DNA of 64,000 bases from Drosophila pseudoobscura (lineage: Eukaryota; Arthropoda; Insecta; Diptera; Drosophilidae). The stretch is from positions 7,750,001-7,814,000 of the forward strand of contig NC_046679.1 in the NCBI RefSeq assembly GCF_009870125.1. The letters are read 5' to 3'. The translations under genes and the position numbers were made by a program. A model generated the notes under the pieces. The model saw only the letters and a program-made list of their open reading frames with translations. It made no database searches and was not told where the DNA came from. Positions 58,601 to 64,000 of this stretch are shown piece by piece. How positions within the stretch are numbered: position 1 is the first letter of the stretch; each line of letters opens with the position of its first letter.

Positions 58601-61600
58601 CTTAACCGATTCGTTTTGTTTATTGCTTTCTTCGGAATCCTTTGAATCCTTTACAGCCCGTCTTTCTTGGGGTTTTTCATCTCTAATTTCTGAATTTTCT
58701 GGCTCTTTTCGGGCCTTAGGTTCCTCCTCGGTTGGCTCTTTTCGGGCCTTAGGTTCCTCCTCGGTTGGCTCTTTTCGGGCCTTAGGTTCCTCCCTGGCTG
58801 GATCTTTTCGGGCCTTTGGTTCCTCCATGGCTGGCTCTTTTCTGGCCTTAGGCTCTTCCCTGGCTGGCTCTTTTCGGGCCTTAGGTTCCTCCTTGGCTGG
58901 CTCTTTTCGGGCCTTGGGTTCCTCCTTGTCTGGCTCTTCATCTGGTGGCTCCTTTTTAGTCTTGGCTGGGCTACTCTTCTGTACGCTCATTTTGCGTTCC
59001 AGGGCATTGAAACGATCCTCCAGCTCGGCTGTCGAGGGCAGTTTCCTAAGGCGTGGCTGGTCTCCTTCTTTATCTTCTTTATTTTTATCAGTTTCCGTCC
59101 CTTTAGTGCTTTCCGTTTGGGGTGTTGTTGCTGTGTCCTTTGTCTCGGATTGGGAGTTCTCTGATCTGTGGAGTTTGCTGGTCTTCTCGCTGTCCTTCTG
59201 CTCTTTCGCGCCACTTCCGCTGGACTGGTCTGCATCCCCCAGGTCCACCGGGGGAGCCTTGGAACTTGATTCACTGGAACTCATTTGCTTGGTTAAGGCA
59301 TCGAAACGGCTCTCTAGATCGGCTGTTGAGGGAATCCGCTCAGACTTTTCGGCCAATTCGGGATCCATTTCCTCCAGCTCCTTTCGCACCTTCTCGGCAC
59401 TGAGCTGCTTCTCTAGGGTCTCGAATCGCTCCTCCAAGGCGGCCGTGCTGGGAATATACTTGGGCTTATCACATGACTGCTCCTGGCTGAAGCGATGCTC
59501 CAGCGCCTGGAAACGCTCCTCGATATCGATCGTCGAGGATCTGGTCAGCGTCTTGCGTCGTGGATCGTGACGCTTCCGGCTGGCATTGCTCAAAATGGCG
59601 GCTGTCGGAGGCGGTGGCTGGTGCGACTCTATCGTCATGCTCAGCACCTCCTTGTAGTCGTCTTTGTTTTCGCCGGGAATGTTGTCGTCGCGGATCTGCG
59701 GCACTTTGTCATCCGCATCCACCAGGTCTTCCCTTATCTGAGGCGGAGACATTGCCTTCGCCTCCTGCTCGCCGCTCTGTCCCTCCACCTGAGCCCTCTG
59801 CTCCATGTACACCGCTCGAGCGTCCGTTCCCTCTTCGTTGAGGGAGTAGGACAGTTCCAGGCGGCTGGGACGCTCCACACTGTTCACTCGCTCGAAATAC
59901 TGATTGGTAACGCCATCTTCACTAAAATCGAACCGACGTGGAGTGGATTCGACGGCCTGCTCCTCTGCCGCACTCGCCGCTCCTGCTGTTCCCTCAATGC
60001 CCAGGGGATCGATGGACACCGGCCTGGGCGTCGGAAGCGGACTGATACAGGACGCGCCCAGATAGCTGGCCATGTCCGGCATCGGCGACAGCTGACTGGT
60101 GCTGGTGATTCCAGGGATATCTGTGCTCACCAGCAGGTGCAGTGGCTCCATTTTTCTGGCCAGCTCGGACTCATAGCCGAAGCGGCCGCTTTCTGTGGCA
60201 CTGTCCTCTGCAACTTCCGCCTCCTGTTTGGGGGCCGGCTCCTTCTCATCACCACTCTCTGTGCCCATCAGCATGAAGGGTATTTCATGGGAGCTGGGAG
60301 CCCAGGATTTTGGTCTCTGGCGCTCCAAGCTCGCCTCTCGGGACCCCGTCAACAGCTGCGGCTTCTCCTTTAGCTTGCGCGCCAGCCTCGCCTTTTGCTT
60401 GGGACTTTTCTCCGTCGACTTGGGGTCATCGTCGTCACACAGACTGGTGTCCGTGCTGGATCCACCGCCGGTGGCGCTGCCACCGCTGCCCCCGGCGCGT
60501 TCCACCTGCTCCTGCTCGCCATCGCTGTCCTCGCTGTACGAGGAGCTGTCGCTCTTGCCGAATCGCGATCGGAGCTTCTGCGTCTTCATCGTCTTATCAG
60601 CGCCCTCGCGCATTATGGCCGCCCGTTCCGCTTTGATCTCCTTCCAGGTCAGGCTGTCGCGGCGTCTGAGAGTGGGGTCCGTGTCCCGCCACAGGAGGGT
60701 CTCGCCGCGCCGCAGCTGCTTCTCGGTGGAAGGTTTGGTGTGCAGAACGGCTGGGAGGGAGGGCTTCCTGGCAGGTGGAATGGCTCCCAGGGGGGCACTC
60801 ACCCTCTTCCCCTTGTTGGTGATGATGGCCGGCCGGCCGAGAAGCAGCTGATTGACAGTCACCGAGGTCTGGGCAGAATTCGGTGGTCCCTGACGGGCTG
60901 CCGTCGAGCAGGCAGTGGTCAGGATGACATGCGCCTGTTTCTGGCGCTCCCTCAACCGATCGTACTGCTTCTTGAGCAGCGAAATGTCCAGGGCCATGCG
61001 GTCCTTCGACTCCGTAGGCTGCTTGCCCGCTGCCGGTCCCACGGAGCCGCGACGGCCCCAGTTCAGACCCCAGACGGTGGCCACCGCCATGCGCTCCTCA
61101 TCCGAATGCGTGTCCTCGTCATCGTAGTACAGTCTGCAAGGGAGGATGCTCATAATGCTGGAACTTTGAATATCTCTTTCCGATATACTCACTGCATTCC
61201 CTGTTGGTGTCGGAGAGGGGCAATGTTGTACAGATGCTTGTCCCTCAGCTGCCTGAGATCCGCTATGGGTCCTAGCTTGACGACTCTTTCGATCAGTCCA
61301 TTCGAATCGATCAAATGGCCGTTAAGCAGTTCACTCGAATAGGAACCCATTTTGCCATAGAACTCATCGGCTGAACGGACACTGAGAACGCGTCTGAAAC
61401 GAGAAGAAAGGCATCTCTTGAAAGGTATTCCAATGGTAATAAAGAGTGCATTTTATAGTATTTTCTAGTCTATTGAAGGCCTAAAACTCTGCCTACAGTC
61501 AAATCTCAGTGGCGGCTTTTTAGCGCTCTTTTTAAGAGAGTCTGGAGCCACCCTGACAAAATATCGTGCCAAAAAATGTATGGCCGTTGTCTCTACTTGT

Positions 61601-63239
61601 ACCCTGTCTTTAAAATGCGTCAAATAATGTGCTGATGCAGGAATAACTATGGAGAACAGAAAGTTCTTATAGCTAAGATTGTATTTGTTTCCATAAGAGC
61701 TTAAGAGCCCTGCCTTTTCCAATGACTCTTTTCTATTAGCTCGTATCTTTCTTCATGGTTTGCCGTTTGGATTTCTTTGACATTGAAATCCCTTAGCCCC
61801 AAATCTAGTCCCATGTCTAGTCGGTTTATGCATTTGCTAACCTTGTTGATAACTGGTTTACTTGTTGTTATCCACAGACACCATAAAAAGTTCCGGAATG
61901 ACAGAACATAAAATTTCTGGTGGCCAAAAAACGAACCGAAACTGCTAAATTGCATTTGGCAAGCGAGAAAAAGTTTTACCAAATTTCTAACAGCAGCCTT
62001 GACACAAATTCGTGCCGCACACTGCAGCGCCAACAATTTGGGTTGGGTGGGGTGTTGCACTGGCACCCAACCAAGCAAAACCCCCAGCCAGCGCAGAGAC
62101 AGGGACAGAGAGGCTGTACTCACTCTTCAAGGAGGCTCCAGAGAACGAGAGCGGTGCGGAGGATGACATCGCTGCCCTCGATGAGCACCAGGTCCCAGAC
62201 GCGCAGCACACAGGACATGGGCAGGCAGGTGCAGAACATGGTGAGGAACCACTGCATGGTGAAGACATTGGTCAAGGGCGGCTCGTAGGCATTCTCCACG
62301 GGCCCCTGAAGGCGCTGCAGGTGCTTGGCGAGGCGCGGCAGACGCGTTTGCATCAGTTCGCGGAATACGCCCATGTCCGCCTGGAGGCCGCCCATCGAGC
62401 CGTAGAAGTAGCCCGTCGGCAGTACGCCCTCAACCAGATAGATCATGACCTTCATGGACTCCTCCTCCTCCTTGTCCATGACCTGCAGTATCAGGGCGCC
62501 CAGCATGTTGAAACCCTGGGTGGGATGGACGGGAGTATTCTTGAGTCGAGGCAGCAGACAAACGCCGTCGAGGAGCACTCACCTGGCAATAGCCCACCTC
62601 GGGATTGTAGCGGGCATACCCGAGCAGAATGCGCTTCAGCTTGGCCTGGTTGATGGATCCCGCGGGGCCGGTGCACAAATTGGAGCCAGTGCGATGCAGG
62701 TCCTGGTTTCAGTAAAGGGGAAATCCGCTTAAAAATAGCCCCGGCCCCAGGGCAGCGTGCACCAGATTCTCACCTTAACGATTTGTATGCCCAGCTCCTC
62801 GTCATCCTCGCGCCACTCCTCGCAGAAGCACTTCTCCCGCTGCTTGGCCCAGTCCACGTTCTTTGACTTGAGGTATTTGTCCGCCAGCGAGAGCCACAGC
62901 TGTGTGGGGTAGGATGGGTTGGCCAATGCAATCAGTCTAAACGGACGGCTGACAGCTAAATGGATACCTTACCTTGCGCCGGAATTCGGGTGGGGTGCCG
63001 CCGGGCAGGCGGGCGACCAGCTTCATGGCATGCAGCCATTGATTGTAATCCGATGCAGCATCCTCATCGCTGGCGACGGCAGAGGCGGTGGTGCTGGAGC
63101 TGCTTTCGTGGCCCCCACCGCCATTGCGTGTCAGCATGTTGTGGGTGGTGGAGCTTCTATTTTTGCTGTTTGTGGTGGTGCTGCTGGTGGGGGAGGTTAG
63201 GCTGGCTTTCCGCGGCGGTGGTGAGAGGCTAAAACGCAT
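52678..63239 (-). CDS. CG42795: TBC1D30-like Rab GTPase-activating protein with a giant repeat-bearing tail
   Basis: Minus-strand exons are 63239-62973, 62899-62774, 62702-62583, 62515-62124, 61393-61193, 61133-54371 and 54219-52678; frame is continuous and gives about 3,136 residues. The TBC domain spans about residues 90-310. The arginine finger is in IVKDLHR (Arg135) and the glutamine finger in GYCQGFN (Gln171), so GAP catalysis should be intact. YEPPLTNVFTMQWFLT and the ADEFY helix match human TBC1D30. A second conserved block, DISLLKKQYDRLRERQKQ followed by VNQLLLG, also matches it. The remaining roughly 2,600 residues are acidic and low-complexity, with about 15 copies of a PSTxxLExRFxxLExxL motif, a KARKEPA repeat and SPYTSP repeats. 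TBC1D30 proteins act on Rab8-type GTPases in membrane and ciliary traffic. The FlyBase name is recalled, not checked. The start codon is uncertain because the frame is open upstream to an acceptor at 63257. Confidence 0.9.
55350..55545 (-). repeat. SPYTSPSRKA repeats in the RabGAP tail
   Basis: Coding repeats KSPYTSPSRKAATKSPYTSP and relatives such as SPYSSPYTSPYTSPSRQR. They are basic and rich in S/T-P sites, unlike the acidic surroundings, and so may be proline-directed phosphorylation or microtubule-binding segments (inference). Confidence 0.8.
58701..58935 (-). repeat. 33-bp in-frame minisatellite encoding EEPKARKEPA repeats
   Basis: GGCTCTTTTCGGGCCTTAGG-type units (plus strand) start at 58701, 58734, 58767, 58800, 58833, 58866 and 58899, then decay at 58932. 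The period is exactly 33 bp, encoding an 11-residue charged repeat. Copy number is likely to vary between individuals and species. Confidence 0.93.
61394..62123 (-). other. Intron 4 of the TBC-domain gene
   Basis: Largest intron within the called part of this gene (730 bp). It lies inside the TBC domain coding region. No ORF or element recognised. Confidence 0.8.
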
Positions 63240-64000
63240 TTTAGGCTGTGCATCGTCTGAAAGAGTTAAGTTTTAAGAGTTATATAGCATACGCTCTGGC
63301 TGCGATCGATAGTATTTCTATATAGTATTTCTCTATTCAAATCGGACTCGATTCGGCTGTGTCCCTATGACTTACAATATCCGTGCAGTATGCAAACTTT
63401 ACATGTATATAAGATACGTTTTTATAGATATATATTCATAGAAAGAGATTAGTTGGTTTTGGTTTAGAGTTAGTAGAGCGCGCAAAAGAGAGAAGAAGAA
63501 AGAATACAAAGAATATATGTATATATTGATATATTTATATAGGTTAGACACATAATCAATCAAGTATTTTGATCCGGATGGTATCAGGAGATGACAGCGA
63601 AATGTGTCGATGTGCGAAACAAACTCGAGAGCAAAACTAGGACATGCGAATCGGGTGAATCAAAGCTAAAATGAAACAAGTCACTACTCGTTTAAGGCAT
63701 CCTCCGTGCTGGCTTTTGACACATCTTTGTGTGAAATTGACCATGACATTTATTACGCCAGACAAGTGGTATTCTCTACGTCTGTGGGGGGGTGCAGTGT
63801 ACATGTGTGTATCTATGACATTTCAGCTTTCACCATGTTATACAACATAGTTAGCAGATGAGATCTTCTACGCCAAGCTGCCAGACCAAGAACAGTATCC
63901 TCATGGCTCAACTTTATCTTTTCTGCTGCCCGGGGCTTCACCCCAACGGCTTATGTACCAGTTCATTCCCCACACGAGTGTTGTACACTAAAGGTCAAGT
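63240..64000 (-). other. Upstream part of the TBC-domain gene, likely intron
   Basis: On the minus strand TTAACTCTTTCAG ends at 63257, and from 63256 the reading frame is open into the called start (DAQPK before MRFSLS). This suggests a spliced upstream coding or UTR exon beyond the window. The rest is AT-rich with no other feature recognised. Confidence 0.5.

Larger units (their letters stand above)
54850..59545 (-). repeat. About 15 dispersed copies of a helical PSTxELExRFxxLExxL motif in the RabGAP tail
   Basis: Clear copies, in protein order, include STIDIEERFQALEHRFS, PSTAALEERFETLEKQLS, PSTADLESRFDALTKQMS, PSTAELEDRFNALERKMS, PSTEELEKRFNALEKQLS, PSTEDLEKRYETLKRRMS, PSTEDLESRFEALHG, PSRADLENRLQFLEKKL, TTEDLARRLEQLEAQL, NTEELEDLFQALEKQL, PSTKELEARFRSLERQI, TTGELEHRIRLLDEKL and TAEELDVRMRALEEE. 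Leu/Phe/Leu spacing predicts an amphipathic helix or short coiled coil capped by a Ser/Thr. The spacers are poorly conserved and acidic. Confidence 0.9.

Noticed and set aside
58509..59570. 353-codon plus-strand ORF
   Set aside because: Antisense shadow of the repetitive Glu/Lys/Pro-rich coding sequence of the RabGAP; the low-complexity translation mirrors the coding repeats.
60395..61342. 315-codon plus-strand ORF
   Set aside because: Antisense to well-supported RabGAP coding exons; no recognisable domain.

Overview
This is nuclear DNA from a fly, very probably Drosophila and possibly the obscura group (inference). The evidence is short GT-AG introns, spliced genes recognisable as Drosophila orthologues, abundant CA/GA/opa-type microsatellites, Helentron (DINE-1/mini-me type) elements with a GTCY microsatellite core, and a DRE promoter element. 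All four recognisable genes lie on the minus strand.

Layout. (1) 10-770: first three coding exons of a NUAK-family Ser/Thr kinase; the gene runs off the left edge. (2) 887-41017: about 40 kb without any coding sequence I can support, probably the 5' intron(s) and upstream DNA of the kinase gene. It holds two inverted Helentron copies (4113-5223 and 8113-9248), three tandem arrays (1463-1990, 24494-24765, 25282-25720), many microsatellites and G-rich tracts. (3) 41018-42511: a complete three-exon pontin (RuvB-like 1) gene with a DRE upstream. (4) 42.9-47.7 kb: a repeat-rich interval between pontin and Gldc. It has a 34-bp minisatellite, a 323-bp direct duplication, an inverted duplication, pieces of a degraded LINE, and several short exon-like ORFs of unknown origin. 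(5) 47758-51157: six-exon glycine decarboxylase (mitochondrial P protein). (6) 52678-63239: a seven-exon gene for a TBC1D30-like Rab GTPase-activating protein of about 3,136 residues. Its 6.8-kb exon encodes about 15 copies of a helical motif not found in the human TBC1D30 sequence I know.

Functionally the genes are unrelated: a kinase of the AMPK-related family, a chromatin/assembly AAA+ ATPase, a mitochondrial amino-acid enzyme and a RabGAP. There is no operon logic; they are independent neighbours. The least explained parts are the 43.5-46.0 kb cluster of exon-like fragments, the shared GA-rich repeat core found in two separate arrays, and the repeated motif in the RabGAP tail.

Limits: exon borders were placed by eye from splice consensus and frame continuity. 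Transcription start sites, untranslated exons of the kinase gene, and the identities of the 43-46 kb fragments could not be determined.
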